Numbered from the stretch's first letter, positions 1 to 6,772 are shown. The stretch is 11,510 nt of DNA from CAYTQK01 sp964439745 (GCA_964439745.1 CAYTQK010000087.1:1-11510), one strand, 5' to 3'. The notes: generated by a model from the letters alone, not told the origin. A program made the numbers and translations.

Positions 1-489
1 CTGGATGAGCTGTTCCGGACCCGGACGCCGAAACAGTTTGATACCGCCTTCAAAAGCCCGGAAAAATCCTTTGATACCGGGGAATATGTGAAAGCCGCGC
101 CGGCCACCGATATTGATGACCACGTGCTCAAGGCCGATATCGAGGCCGTCATTGATCTGCAGATCAAGGGCCTGCAGCCCTATCCGGACCACACCTTCCG
201 CCCGGAAGATAACATCACCCGGGCGGAATTCGCCATGATGATCGAGGATATCCTGGTGAAAATCACCGGGGACGAGGACCTGGCCACCCGTTTTATCGGC
301 AGCCAATCGCCCTTTCCCGATCTGCGCAATGACGCCTTTTATTTCAACGCCGCCATGGTCTGCGTCAATCGCAATATCATGGAAACCACCGACCTGGCCA
401 CCGGCACCTTCAGCCCCCAGGAACCGGTTTCCGGGGCGGACGCGCTGCTATCCATCCGGCAGCTGAAGATTCTCCTGGATAAATATTAA
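1..489 (+). CDS. S-layer homology (SLH) domain protein, 3' part only
   Basis: The reading frame is open from the first base of the window to the TAA at 487-489, so the true start lies upstream. A GTG at 88 is a possible start but is not needed. The visible 162 residues carry two SLH-like repeats. The first, coded roughly at 109-270, has the hallmark FRPEDNITRAEFAMM, matching the family pattern of a predicted aromatic/proline stretch followed by TRAEFA. The second, at about 310-480, is weaker and has PFPDL at its start and GTFSPQEPVSG near its end. SLH repeats usually attach proteins to the cell envelope. In Gram-negative bacteria they occur in outer-membrane and periplasmic proteins as well as in S-layers. 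The stop is only 20 bp before the FecR-domain gene, which suggests co-transcription. What the missing N-terminal part does cannot be judged from here. Confidence 0.8.
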   Translation: MDELFRTRTPKQFDTAFKSPEKSFDTGEYVKAAPATDIDDHVLKADIEAVIDLQIKGLQPYPDHTFRPEDNITRAEFAMMIEDILVKITGDEDLATRFIGSQSPFPDLRNDAFYFNAAMVCVNRNIMETTDLATGTFSPQEPVSGADALLSIRQLKILLDKY

Positions 490-509
490 TTGTTGTCAGG
501 GAAAATCTC

Positions 510-1358
510 ATGAAAGAGAACCTGTTTTCAAACCGGCTGGTTTCTGGCGTCCGTCTGCTCCTGGTCATGCTGGCCGGTCCGGCCCTGGCCTTGGCCATGG
601 CCGGACCGACGGCGGCCAAATCCATCGGCGTCGAAGTCGGTGCGGCCGGCGCGGAAATCACTTATCTTACCGGTACCGCCCAGATGGTCGATCCGGAAAT
701 GAAAGCTGTCCGATCATTGTCGAAGGGCGATTCCCTGATGCCGGGAGAGCGTGTCCGGGTGGGGGACCAGTCCCGCATCGAACTGCTCCTGCCGGACGAA
801 AGTTATATCCGGTTTGACGCCGGCGCCGTATTCGAGCTGCGGGCCCTGTCTGCCGACAAAAAAGCCGGTCAGCGGGATATCAATATCAACATGGTCATGG
901 GCAATATCTGGGCGACCGTGTCCAAGCTCTTTTCGCGGAATGAACGCTTTGATATTTCCACCCGGACTTCGGTGGCCGGGATCCGGGGAACCAAGTACCG
1001 CATGAACGTCAATCCCGATCAGTCGACGGTTGTCAAGGTCTACGAAGGATCGGTGGAAGTCAAAAGCGCTGCCCAGAGCCAGTCCGAGGCGGACGCAACG
1101 GCTTCTCCCGGCCTGGCGGCGCCGCATGCCGTGTCCGGACCGCATGCCGTGCCCGGCCCCCATCCGGTAACCATGGAGGAATGGGTTTATATCGTCAGCG
1201 CCATGCAGCAGCTGGTCATTAATGCCGACGGCACCGCCGGAAAACCGTTCCGGTTTTCCTATGAAGCGGACTTAAATGACTGGGTGCGCTGGAACAGCGA
1301 GCGGGACGCCGCTGCGGGCCGGCCTCCTGAGCCCGCGGCAGAAACCGGCCAGCCATAG
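510..1358 (+). CDS. secreted FecR-domain protein
   Basis: This 282-residue protein starts at ATG 510 behind a purine-rich CAGGGAAAA stretch. Residues about 1-36 look like a Sec signal peptide: a basic start, a hydrophobic core (LLLVMLAGPALALAMAG) and a likely cleavage after PTAA. Residues about 50-185 form a FecR domain, with GERVRVGDQSRIELLLPD in the first half and the diagnostic SVAGIRGTKYRM then VVKVYEGSVEV in the second (153-184). FecR domains in TonB systems sense signals with an outer-membrane receptor and an anti-sigma factor. Here there is no sigma factor, no TonB receptor and no transmembrane helix after the signal peptide, so this is more likely one of the stand-alone periplasmic FecR proteins found with envelope genes. 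Residues 205-220 hold three short PHAV/PHPV repeats, a probable flexible linker. The tail ends in a W..WN..RD motif often seen in such proteins. The function is not known. Confidence 0.85.
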   Translation: MKENLFSNRLVSGVRLLLVMLAGPALALAMAGPTAAKSIGVEVGAAGAEITYLTGTAQMVDPEMKAVRSLSKGDSLMPGERVRVGDQSRIELLLPDESYIRFDAGAVFELRALSADKKAGQRDININMVMGNIWATVSKLFSRNERFDISTRTSVAGIRGTKYRMNVNPDQSTVVKVYEGSVEVKSAAQSQSEADATASPGLAAPHAVSGPHAVPGPHPVTMEEWVYIVSAMQQLVINADGTAGKPFRFSYEADLNDWVRWNSERDAAAGRPPEPAAETGQP

Positions 1359-1359
1359 T

Positions 1360-1380
1360 CCGGGTTTGCCCGGAAATTTT
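1360..1380 (+). terminator. weak intrinsic terminator candidate after fecR-like gene
   Basis: Just after the stop of the FecR-domain gene, CCGGG (1360-1364) pairs with CCCGG (1369-1373) around a TTTG loop and is followed by AAATTTT. The stem is only 5 bp and the T-run is short, so this is a weak candidate. Its place in the 38-bp gap between two convergent genes supports it. Confidence 0.4.
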
Positions 1381-1396
1381 CGGGGGCGATTTCCTA

Positions 1397-2254
1397 CTAC
1401 GACGGGGCCGGTGTCAGGATCATGTTGTCGATCAGCCGGCAGCGAGAACCGATGTATACGGCCAGGGCCATGAGGACCGGCCCGGTGACGGTTTCGACAT
1501 CCTCCAGGGTCTCGGAATCACAGATGGTGATGTAGTCGATGGCGGTTTCCGGAACAGCCTGGATCCGCTCGGCGGTTTTTTGTATGATGGCGGCGGCGTC
1601 TGTCTCCCCCTCCCGGACCATCTGCCGGGCGGCCAGCAGGGAGGAATAAAGAACAGGGGCGGACTGCCGCTGTTCCGGGGTGAGGTAGGCATTCCGGGAA
1701 CTCATGGCCAGGCCGTCCGGCTCCCGGACGATGGGGGCGCCCACGATTTTTATGTCCATGTTCAGATCTGCGGTCATTCTGCGGATAATGGCTAGCTGTT
1801 GATAGTCTTTGGAGCCGAAGACGGCCGCGTGCGGCTTGGCAATATGGAACAGCTTGGCAACAATGGTTGCTACCCCCCGGAAATGGGTGGGGCGGGACAG
1901 GCCGCACAGGTGCCGGGGCAGGTTTTCCAGGCTGATATAGGTCTCAAAGTTATCCCCATACAGATCGGCTATCTCCGGCGCAAATACGATATCGACCCCC
2001 TCTTTTTCCGCGGCGGCTGAATCACTTTCGAAATCCTGGGGATAGGTTTCAAAGTCCTCACCCGGTCCGAACTGGGTCGGATTAACGAAGATGCTGAGGA
2101 TGATATGATCACCATATCTCTTCCCTTCCCGGAGCAGTGACAGATGGCCCTCGTGCAGGAAGCCCATGGTCGGCACCAGCACGATGGTGCCGCCCTTCTC
2201 CCGGATGCTGTCGGCCGCTTTCTGCATGGCCGCGGCGGTGCGGATAATTTTAAT
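1397..2254 (-). CDS. panC: pantothenate synthetase (pantoate--beta-alanine ligase), ATT start proposed
   Basis: PanC joins pantoate and beta-alanine with ATP to make pantothenate, the coenzyme A precursor, in the cytoplasm. The protein shows VPTMGFLHEGHLSLL with the two ATP-site histidines, FVNPTQFGPGED, GSKDYQQLAIIRRM and SSRNAYLTPEQR, all PanC signatures in the usual order, and a family-typical length. The first ATG (2227) would cut off the N-terminus. Upstream in frame, after a stop, come only sense codons, and the codons from ATT at 2254 read (I/M)KIIRTAAAMQ, the normal start of PanC. A GGGAGG Shine-Dalgarno (2265-2260) sits 5 nt before that ATT. With this start the enzyme is 285 residues and its HxGH histidines fall at 34 and 37, as in E. 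coli PanC. No ATG, GTG, TTG or CTG lies between the upstream in-frame stop and the ATT. It is transcribed alone and leftward. No panB or panD is in view. Confidence 0.95.
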   Translation of the reverse strand: MKIIRTAAAMQKAADSIREKGGTIVLVPTMGFLHEGHLSLLREGKRYGDHIILSIFVNPTQFGPGEDFETYPQDFESDSAAAEKEGVDIVFAPEIADLYGDNFETYISLENLPRHLCGLSRPTHFRGVATIVAKLFHIAKPHAAVFGSKDYQQLAIIRRMTADLNMDIKIVGAPIVREPDGLAMSSRNAYLTPEQRQSAPVLYSSLLAARQMVREGETDAAAIIQKTAERIQAVPETAIDYITICDSETLEDVETVTGPVLMALAVYIGSRCRLIDNMILTPAPS

Positions 2255-2265
2255 GGTCGCCTCCC
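2255..2265 (-). promoter_or_regulatory. Shine-Dalgarno deciding the panC ATT start
   Basis: On the minus strand GGGAGG occupies 2265-2260, followed by the 5-nt spacer CGACC and then ATT at 2254-2252. Nothing comparable stands at proper distance before the ATG at 2227, where the upstream sequence is GCACCGCCGCGGCC. This favours ATT as the initiation codon. Confidence 0.75.
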
Positions 2266-2389
2266 GCCGCCCTCTGCGGGACGGCTGAAAATGAGATAAA
2301 ATGCGAATTGCTCTTTTGACTTTTTAGTAGTCAGTCAGGGCAATGTCACGTGTGTTGTGATTTTACGCATACCCAAGAGGGTTATAATA

Positions 2390-2418
2390 AGTATAGCGCC
2401 GGCCAGTGACCATGTCAA
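2390..2418 (-). promoter_or_regulatory. sigma70-type promoter for panC
   Basis: On the minus strand TTGACA (2418-2413, a 6/6 match) is followed by exactly 17 bp and then TATACT (2395-2390, 5/6). Transcription would begin near 2383, giving panC a leader of about 130 nt. The stretch just upstream of the -35 box on this strand is CTTTTTCTTT, which could act as an A/T-rich UP element or as the U-tract of the hairpin next to it. This is the strongest promoter match I found in the window. Confidence 0.75.
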
Positions 2419-2459
2419 AAAGAAAAAGCGTTTGCCCCTTCGGGATAAAGGGATAAACG
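2417..2459 (-). terminator. terminator-like hairpin with U-rich tail, leftward
   Basis: Read on the minus strand, CGTTT-AT-CCCTT (2459-2448) pairs with AAGGG-GC-AAACG (2440-2429) across a 7-nt loop. That is twelve positions with one A-C mismatch and one U-G pair. CTTTTTCTTTTT follows directly. This has the form of a rho-independent terminator for leftward transcription. No leftward gene is visible to its right before 2902, and the panC promoter begins at its end, so what it would terminate is unclear. The U-tract may instead serve the promoter. Confidence 0.5.
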
Positions 2460-2695
2460 GTTATTAAAATTTATAAAAACAATAAGTTATTTTAAGAATA
2501 GTAAAGCGATTCCAGGGTGGTTCGCGGGGCGGGATCATGGCCCGGCTGCTGATATCGCAGGCGAATAACTTGTCAGAAGGGATTTTTTACTAAAAAATAA
2601 TCTTTCAGAAAAAATAAAAAAAATCCCATAAAATCCGCTGAAAATATATTTAACTATTTGTATTTACATAATAAAAAATAAAAATAAATTACCCC
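2460..2695. other. AT-rich part of divergent intergenic region with inverted repeats
   Basis: No gene was recognised here. From about 2581 the DNA turns very AT-rich: positions 2581-2820 hold 48 G or C in 240 bases. A GC-rich patch (about 2501-2580) interrupts it. Two inverted repeats are visible: a 17-bp perfect palindrome, ATTTTTTA-C-TAAAAAAT (2582-2598), and GGGATTTTTT (2579-2588) facing AAAAAATCCC (2618-2627), which uses the same left arm. Many A-tracts suggest bent DNA. It may be a binding region for a nucleoid protein or regulator, or simply fast-evolving spacer. Confidence 0.5.
2582..2627. repeat. nested AT-rich inverted repeats
   Basis: ATTTTTTA (2582-2589) and TAAAAAAT (2591-2598) form a perfect palindrome around a single C. 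The same left arm, extended to GGGATTTTTT (2579-2588), is also a perfect complement of AAAAAATCCC at 2618-2627. The two pairings exclude each other. In such AT-rich DNA chance palindromes are common, but the GGG/CCC ends make the 10-bp pair less trivial. Confidence 0.5.
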
Positions 2696-2724
2696 TTGAA
2701 ATAAGATATAAAGCCTGTTATATT
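2696..2724 (+). promoter_or_regulatory. sigma70-type promoter for the DUF1015-SDMT-serA run
   Basis: TTGAAA (2696-2701, 5/6) is followed by 17 bp and TATATT (2719-2724, 5/6), with TGT directly before the -10 hexamer (extended -10 form, TGn). Transcription would begin near 2731 and leave a leader of about 170 nt before the DUF1015 gene. AAAGC (2710-2714) and GCTTT (2726-2730) form an inverted repeat straddling the -10 box and could be an operator. In such AT-rich DNA false hits are likely, but the combination of both hexamers, ideal spacing and the TGn makes this the best rightward candidate. Confidence 0.55.
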
Positions 2725-2863
2725 AGCTTTTTATACGTCAATAAAGAGAATAAAAATTCGGTTATAAAGGCTTAAGAGATTGCAATAAGGAAATGTAAGG
2801 AAAATTTATAAAATATTTTTTTATATTCAGTTTTTTTCGAAAAGAGATATCCGGTCGTTTTTG

Positions 2864-2879
2864 AATTGACAAATTGACA
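2864..2879 (+). repeat. tandem 8-bp repeat before DUF1015 gene
   Basis: AATTGACA occurs twice head-to-tail (2864-2871 and 2872-2879), 22 bp before the ATG at 2902. Each copy contains TTGACA, but no suitable -10 follows, so a promoter role is not supported. It could be slipped duplication or part of a protein-binding site. Confidence 0.5.
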
Positions 2880-2901
2880 ACATTAAACAAAAGGCAGATT
2901 C

Positions 2902-4242
2902 ATGGCAACAGTCAGACCCTTTCAGGGGATCCGGTATAACAAGAAAAAAATCGATGATCTTTCGCTGGTGGTGGCCCCCCCGTATGATGTCATCTCCGAT
3001 GACCACCAGGTCGATTTGTGTGAACGCCATCCCCGGAATGTCGTCCGCCTGATCCTGGGAGAACCCGGAGAAAATGACGGCGACAGCCAGGCCTTTTATG
3101 CCGCCTCCGCCGAACGGTTTCAGGCCTGGCGGGCAGAAGAGACCCTGACCACGGATCCGTCTCCTGCCATCTACCTGACAGCGGTGGATTTTACCGTCGG
3201 CGAGCGGACCTATACGCGCTTCGGGATCATCACGTACGTCGGTCTGGAGCCGTTTGAAAACAAGGTGATTCTGCCCCATGAGCGAACCTCCTCCAAGGTC
3301 AAGAAGGACCGGCTGAACCTGATGAAAGCCACCGCGGCCAATTACTGCCAGATTTTTTCCCTGTACACCGATTCCGGCAACGAGGTACTCAATACCGTGC
3401 GGACGGCAGTCGGTGAACAGGAACCGGCGGCCGACCTGGTGGATGACGCTGGTGAGCGTCACCGCCTCTGGATCGTCAGTGACAGTGAAGTGATCGAAAA
3501 GGTGTCCGCGGCCATGGCCGAAAAGAAGCTGTACATTGCCGACGGCCATCACCGGTATGAGACCGCCCTTAATTATCGGCAATGGGTGGCGGAAAACGAC
3601 CCGGCCTTTGACGAGAACCACCCGGCCAATTTTATCATGATGTACCTGGCCTCGACCACCGATCCCGGGCTGATCATCCTGCCGACCCATCGGCTGCTGC
3701 CGCGGGTATCGCCGGAGATGATGGCCGGTCTGGTGGACCGGGCGGCGGAATTCTTTGATATCCAAGAGGTCCCTTTTGCGCCGGACAATCGCGGGCAGTC
3801 CCAGGCGGATTTCATGACCGCCCTGCGGGCGGGATCTTCGCAAAATACCATCGGGCTGGTGATCAATGGACGATCCGCCTTTTACCTGCTGACGCCCCGG
3901 CCTGATGCCATTGAGGAGGTTCTGGGAAATGATGTTCCCCGGGCATTGAGACGACTGGATGTAACCATTTTAACCCAGATGATTTTAATCCGTATTCTCG
4001 GCTACACCCAGGCCGAACTGGACGAGGAAAAGGTGATCGACTACAGCAGCGACGACGCCGAGGCCGTGGAAGCGGCCCTTTCCGGTCAGTGCGCCGTTTC
4101 CTTTCTCCTCAACGCCACCCGCAATGATCAGATGCAGACCGTGGCGGCCGAAGGGGAGATCATGCCGAGAAAGACCACATTCTATTATCCCAAGGTGCTG
4201 ACCGGGCTGGTAATGAGTTCCAAGAAACCCGATCAGCGGTAA
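2902..4242 (+). CDS. DUF1015 family protein (ParB/Srx-like DGHHR motif)
   Basis: This 446-residue protein begins VRPFQGIRYN and VVAPPYDVIS (residues about 4-32), then HPRNVVRLILGE, the standard opening of DUF1015 (PF06245/COG4198). In the middle are LPHERT (about 124-129) and IADGHHRYETAL, with DGHHR at 214-218. That motif resembles the phosphate-binding motif of the ParB/sulfiredoxin-like fold. The same fold is used by free serine kinases such as archaeal SerK. The length is normal for the family. The start at 2902 has AAAAGG 8-12 nt upstream. It is followed after 30 bp by the methyltransferase gene and then serA. DUF1015 genes are often found beside serA/serC, so a role in serine or phosphoserine metabolism is a reasonable inference, but to my knowledge no reaction is established for the family. 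Family assignment is firm; function is not. Confidence 0.9.
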   Translation: MATVRPFQGIRYNKKKIDDLSLVVAPPYDVISDDHQVDLCERHPRNVVRLILGEPGENDGDSQAFYAASAERFQAWRAEETLTTDPSPAIYLTAVDFTVGERTYTRFGIITYVGLEPFENKVILPHERTSSKVKKDRLNLMKATAANYCQIFSLYTDSGNEVLNTVRTAVGEQEPAADLVDDAGERHRLWIVSDSEVIEKVSAAMAEKKLYIADGHHRYETALNYRQWVAENDPAFDENHPANFIMMYLASTTDPGLIILPTHRLLPRVSPEMMAGLVDRAAEFFDIQEVPFAPDNRGQSQADFMTALRAGSSQNTIGLVINGRSAFYLLTPRPDAIEEVLGNDVPRALRRLDVTILTQMILIRILGYTQAELDEEKVIDYSSDDAEAVEAALSGQCAVSFLLNATRNDQMQTVAAEGEIMPRKTTFYYPKVLTGLVMSSKKPDQR

Positions 4243-4272
4243 TGCCAAAAAAGGATAAGAAAGGAAACAGTC

Positions 4273-5106
4273 ATGAGTGAAGATTATTCAGAAGTCGTCA
4301 AAAAAGCCAAGGAGTATTATGACAGTGATGATGCGGATGAGTTTTATTTCCGCATCTGGGGCGGAGAGGATCTCCACCTGGGTATTTACGAAGACCCGGA
4401 CGAGCCCATTTTTGACGCCAGCCGGCGGGCGGTGCAGAAGATTGCCGCCCAGGTGCATCTGGACAAGAACACCAAGGCCCTGGACATCGGCGCCGGATTC
4501 GGCGGGACCGCCCGCTACATGGCGTCCACCTTCGGGTGCAAGATCTCCTGCCTGAACCTGAGCGAAAAGGAGAATGAGCGCAACCGGCAGATGAACAAGG
4601 AGCAGAACCTGGACCATCTCATCGAAGTGGTGGACGGCAATTTTGAAACTCTGCCCTATGATGATGAATCCTTTGACGTGGTCTGGTCGGAAGACGCCAT
4701 CCTGCACAGCGGTGAAAAGGACAGGGTCATCAGCGAAGTGGCCCGGGTGCTCAAGCCCGGCGGAGACTTTGTTTTTACCGATCCCATGCAGTCGGACTGC
4801 TGCCCGGAAGGCGTCATCGACCCCATCCTGGAACGGATCAACCTGGATTCCATGGGTTCGGTCAAGCTGTACCGGGAACTGGCCGCCCGCAACAACCTGA
4901 AAGAAATCAACGTGATTGATCTTGCTCCGCATCTGCCCCTGCATTACGACCGGGTGCGGAAGGAGCTGGAAAGCCGGTATGATGAGATTCTGGGCATTAT
5001 CAGCAAGGAGTATATCGACAACATGCTGACCGGCCTGAAACGCTGGGTGGAAGGCGGCCGGAACAGTTATTTGCACTGGGCTGTCATGCATTTTCGCAAG
5101 GCCTGA
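4273..5106 (+). CDS. bsmB: sarcosine/dimethylglycine N-methyltransferase (betaine synthesis)
   Basis: This 277-residue class I SAM-dependent methyltransferase belongs to the family that methylates sarcosine to dimethylglycine and then to glycine betaine, known from halophiles such as Aphanothece and Ectothiorhodospira/Halorhodospira. Characteristic stretches are YYDSDDADEFYFRIWGGEDL (15-34), the SAM-binding ALDIGAGFGGTARYM (69-83), CLNLSEKENERNRQMN (93-108), EDAILHSG (140-147), VLKPGGDFVFTDPMQ (159-173) and CCPEGV then NLDSMGSVKLYREL. From memory, the Aphanothece dimethylglycine enzyme has the same length and has Pro171 and Met172, reported as important for activity; here PM also falls at 171-172. 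An AAGGAAA Shine-Dalgarno precedes ATG 4273. The stop is 13 bp before serA, so coupled expression is likely. No partner glycine/sarcosine methyltransferase (which makes sarcosine from glycine) is in the window. Substrate choice (sarcosine, dimethylglycine or another amine) is inferred from similarity. Confidence 0.88.
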   Translation: MSEDYSEVVKKAKEYYDSDDADEFYFRIWGGEDLHLGIYEDPDEPIFDASRRAVQKIAAQVHLDKNTKALDIGAGFGGTARYMASTFGCKISCLNLSEKENERNRQMNKEQNLDHLIEVVDGNFETLPYDDESFDVVWSEDAILHSGEKDRVISEVARVLKPGGDFVFTDPMQSDCCPEGVIDPILERINLDSMGSVKLYRELAARNNLKEINVIDLAPHLPLHYDRVRKELESRYDEILGIISKEYIDNMLTGLKRWVEGGRNSYLHWAVMHFRKA

Positions 5107-5119
5107 TACGGAGAAAATA

Positions 5120-6706
5120 ATGAAAGTACTGATCAGTGACAAGCTGGGAGAAGCCGGCATTGAACTTTTTGAAAACGAGCCGGACATAGACGTTGATGTT
5201 CATACGGATCTGTCTCCCGAGGAATTACAGGAGGAAATTGCCGACTATGACGCGCTGGTTATCCGCAGCGCCACCAAGGTGACGGCCGATTTGCTTGAGG
5301 CAGCCACCAACCTGAAGGTCGTCGGCCGGGCCGGAATCGGCCTGGACAACGTGGACATCCCGGCGGCCACCCAGAAAGGGATTGTGGTCATGAACACCCC
5401 TACCGGGAATACCGTGACCACGGCCGAGCATGCCATTGCCATGATGATGGCGCTGTCCCGGAACATCCCCCAGGGCACGTCCTCCCTGCGGGAAGGGCGC
5501 TGGGATAAGAAGAAGCTTCAGGGCCGGGAACTCAAGGGCAAGACCCTGGGCCTGCTGGGATTCGGCAAGATCGGTTCCATCGTGGCTTCCCTGGCCCGGG
5601 GACTGCAGATGAATATTATCGTTTTTGATCCCAATGTGAATCCGGAGCGGATTGAAAAAGCCGGGTTTGAAAGCGTGACCACGGCGGATGACCTTTATGC
5701 ACAGGCGGACTATATCACCGTGCACGTTCCCAAGATCAAGAAAACCACCGGCATGCTCAACAAGGATGCCTTTGCCAAGATGAAGGACGGGGTCATGATC
5801 ATTAACTGCGCCCGCGGTGGCATCGTCGACGAAGATGATCTCTGCGAAGCCCTGGCCTCGGGCAAGGTGGGCGGTGCCGCCCTGGACGTGTTCGCCACCG
5901 AGCCGCCCGGTGAATCGCCCCTGTTTCAGTTCGACAATTTTATCTGTACGCCCCACCTGGGCGCTTCCACCAGGGAGGCCCAGGCCAACGTGGCCGTGGG
6001 TGTGGCCAACCAGATTATCGCCTTTTTAAAGGACGGCACCATCATCAACGCGGTCAACGCGCCCTCGGTAACCGGTGAAAAATTGCAGAAGCTCCAGCCC
6101 TACCTGGAGCTGGCTGCCCGCATCGGCCGCCTCCAGGCCCAGATTATCAAGGGCAAGCTGCAGGAAGTGACCATCGAGTACAACGGTGACTACCATGGGC
6201 TGGACCTGGATCCCGTTTCCACGGCCCTGCTGAACGGGCTGCTGGATACGCTCATCGCCGATGCCGTCAACGCCGTCAACGCCCCGGCCATCGCCCAGGA
6301 CATGGGCATCAAGGTGTCGGAAACATCCAGTCCGGAGCCGTTCGACTATCGGAACCTGATGACCGTCAAGGTTACCACCACTGAGGAGACCCAGGTTGTG
6401 GGCGGCACCCTGCTGGGAAAAATATATCCCCGGATTGTGCGCATCAATGAATTTCGTATGGACATGAGCCCGTATGATCATTTTCTGTTGATTCTCAGCG
6501 CCAATAAGCCGGGTGATATCGGAAATATCGGAGGAGTTTTCGGAGAACACGGGATCAATATCGTGCGCCTGATGATCGGCCAGGAAGAGGATCCCGGCGC
6601 CCGGAACCTGATCGCCGTCCGGACCGAGGAAGCGGTGCCGGACAAGGTCATCAAGGAACTGGAACAACAGGAGCTGGTCATCTCGGTGGCCCCGGTCGTG
6701 TTCTGA
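5120..6706 (+). CDS. serA: D-3-phosphoglycerate dehydrogenase, long form with ACT domain
   Basis: SerA oxidises 3-phosphoglycerate with NAD+ in the first step of serine synthesis, which also feeds glycine and C1-folate. The 528-residue length fits the long type with an intervening domain and a C-terminal ACT domain. Visible features are VVGRAGIGLDNVDI (67-80), the Rossmann motif GFGKIG (147-152) with Asp170 at the end of the next strand for NAD binding, catalytic Arg232 in NCARGGIVDE, Glu261 in TEPP and His279 in CTPHLGAST. The region from about 320 to 450 is the intervening domain. The ACT domain starts near 453 with FLLILSANKPGDIGNIGGVF and ends at the C-terminus; in this family it can bind serine as feedback inhibitor. 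The start has GGAG six bases before ATG. Standing between a dimethylglycine methyltransferase and a corrinoid system, it likely supplies serine/glycine to the same metabolic branch. Confidence 0.96.
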   Translation: MKVLISDKLGEAGIELFENEPDIDVDVHTDLSPEELQEEIADYDALVIRSATKVTADLLEAATNLKVVGRAGIGLDNVDIPAATQKGIVVMNTPTGNTVTTAEHAIAMMMALSRNIPQGTSSLREGRWDKKKLQGRELKGKTLGLLGFGKIGSIVASLARGLQMNIIVFDPNVNPERIEKAGFESVTTADDLYAQADYITVHVPKIKKTTGMLNKDAFAKMKDGVMIINCARGGIVDEDDLCEALASGKVGGAALDVFATEPPGESPLFQFDNFICTPHLGASTREAQANVAVGVANQIIAFLKDGTIINAVNAPSVTGEKLQKLQPYLELAARIGRLQAQIIKGKLQEVTIEYNGDYHGLDLDPVSTALLNGLLDTLIADAVNAVNAPAIAQDMGIKVSETSSPEPFDYRNLMTVKVTTTEETQVVGGTLLGKIYPRIVRINEFRMDMSPYDHFLLILSANKPGDIGNIGGVFGEHGINIVRLMIGQEEDPGARNLIAVRTEEAVPDKVIKELEQQELVISVAPVVF

Positions 6707-6758
6707 TTCACCGGCCGCGGCTGTGCGAAAAAAAGTATTATTATTAATAAAGAACATC

Positions 6759-6765
6759 AAAGGAG
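6759..6765 (+). promoter_or_regulatory. strong Shine-Dalgarno for the corrinoid protein
   Basis: AAAGGAG stands 7 nt before ATG 6773, in an A/T-rich leader (from about 6728) that should be unstructured. This predicts a high translation rate, as expected for a corrinoid carrier protein. No convincing promoter hexamers were found in the 66-bp gap after serA, so transcription probably continues from upstream or uses a non-sigma70 promoter. Confidence 0.7.
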
Positions 6766-6772
6766 AAAAATC

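Noticed and set aside
88..489. GTG at 88 as the true start of a small 133-residue SLH protein
   Set aside because: The same frame is open to the window edge with no stop, so a longer gene is more likely. The GTG is not needed to explain the domain.
1397..2227. panC starting at ATG 2227
   Set aside because: It would remove the conserved N-terminal strand and has no Shine-Dalgarno at proper distance. The ATT at 2254 has both homology and a ribosome-binding site.
2383..2388. Perfect TATAAT on the plus strand as a rightward promoter
   Set aside because: No -35 match occurs at 16-18 bp and the extended -10 TGn is absent. It also overlaps the start region of the much better leftward panC promoter.
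2866..2879. Two TTGACA hexamers close to the DUF1015 start as a promoter
   Set aside because: No -10-like sequence lies 16-18 bp downstream (the positions read AAAAGG or similar), and transcription would begin at or inside the start codon. Kept only as a tandem repeat.
2731..2901. Riboswitch (glycine, SAM or cobalamin type) in the DUF1015 leader
   Set aside because: The leader is AT-rich and shows none of the conserved cores of these riboswitches that I can recognise. The same holds for the leaders at 6707-6772 and 7406-7499.
2827..3843. Long minus-strand open frame (338 codons) opposite the DUF1015 gene
   Set aside because: It is a shadow of a well-recognised gene. Its translation has no recognisable domain and its composition is that of antisense GC-rich coding DNA.
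4288..5187. Minus-strand open frame of 299 codons opposite the methyltransferase gene
   Set aside because: The plus strand encodes a clear full-length SAM methyltransferase. The minus frame shows no domain and overlaps it throughout.
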